Shown: positions 6,071 through 6,084 of the stretch, in pieces
Position numbering within the stretch: the stretch's first letter is position 1
Layout of the letters: each line of letters begins with the position of its first letter
Source: Eubacterium sp. UBA3720
Lineage (GTDB): Bacteria > Bacillota > Clostridia > Lachnospirales > Lachnospiraceae
NCBI GenBank assembly: GCA_002371335.1
Contig: DFHP01000104.1
Span: 1 to 6,084, forward strand
Direction of reading: 5' to 3'
DNA length: 6,084 nucleotides
Notes under the pieces: model-generated
Databases searched by the model: none
What the model saw: only the letters and a program-made list of their open reading frames with translations
What the model was told of the DNA's origin: nothing
Program-made: the position numbers and the translations under genes

Positions 6071-6084
6071 GCATTAGAACTTCT

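Noticed and set aside
5980..6084. Frame opening with ATG 5980, one base after the xylB stop, and still open at the window end
   Set aside because: The spacing suits an operon gene, but there is no ribosome binding site before it and the 35 visible residues resemble nothing I recognise. It could be revisited with more downstream sequence.

Overview
The window looks like a chromosomal fragment from a Bacillota anaerobe, most likely Clostridia of the Lachnospiraceae type. This is inferred from strong AGGAGG ribosome binding sites, mixed ATG and GTG starts, roughly balanced base composition, a lipoprotein-type solute-binding protein with a Gly/Ser/Ala linker after the lipobox, and an AT-rich promoter region. 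No species can be named from the sequence alone.

Layout, all on the + strand: (1) positions 1-281 are the C-terminal end of a ROK-family protein (repressor or sugar kinase fold), cut by the window edge. (2) Positions 282-531 are a non-coding gap. It holds a very long, perfect stem-loop (292-374, 32-bp arms) with a T-run behind it, then smaller palindromes, then a near-consensus promoter (TTGACA-17-TATAAA, 451-479) and the leader of the next operon. (3) Positions 532-5978 are a four-gene operon: a ChvE-type sugar-binding lipoprotein, a GguA/MmsA-type double ATPase, a GguB/MmsB-type permease and a xylulokinase. Spacings are 33 bp, a 4-bp overlap and 33 bp. (4) Positions 5979-6084 are a short tail with an SD-like site, an ORF that stops after four codons, and a small hairpin. 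No intrinsic terminator is visible in it.

The genes make functional sense together. The lipoprotein captures a monosaccharide outside the membrane, the ATPase and permease import it, and the kinase phosphorylates D-xylulose to D-xylulose 5-phosphate for the pentose phosphate pathway. The isomerase that would turn xylose into xylulose is not in the window. The ROK protein just upstream is a plausible regulator, but that link is inferred from position only.

The window is mostly an ordinary sugar-uptake operon, and I see no evidence for a new biological system. The items most worth a second look are the long perfect hairpin, which resembles REP/RAYT-type dispersed elements as I remember them, the palindrome built into the promoter, and the abrupt sequence after xylB, which could mark a truncated gene or a mobile-element edge.
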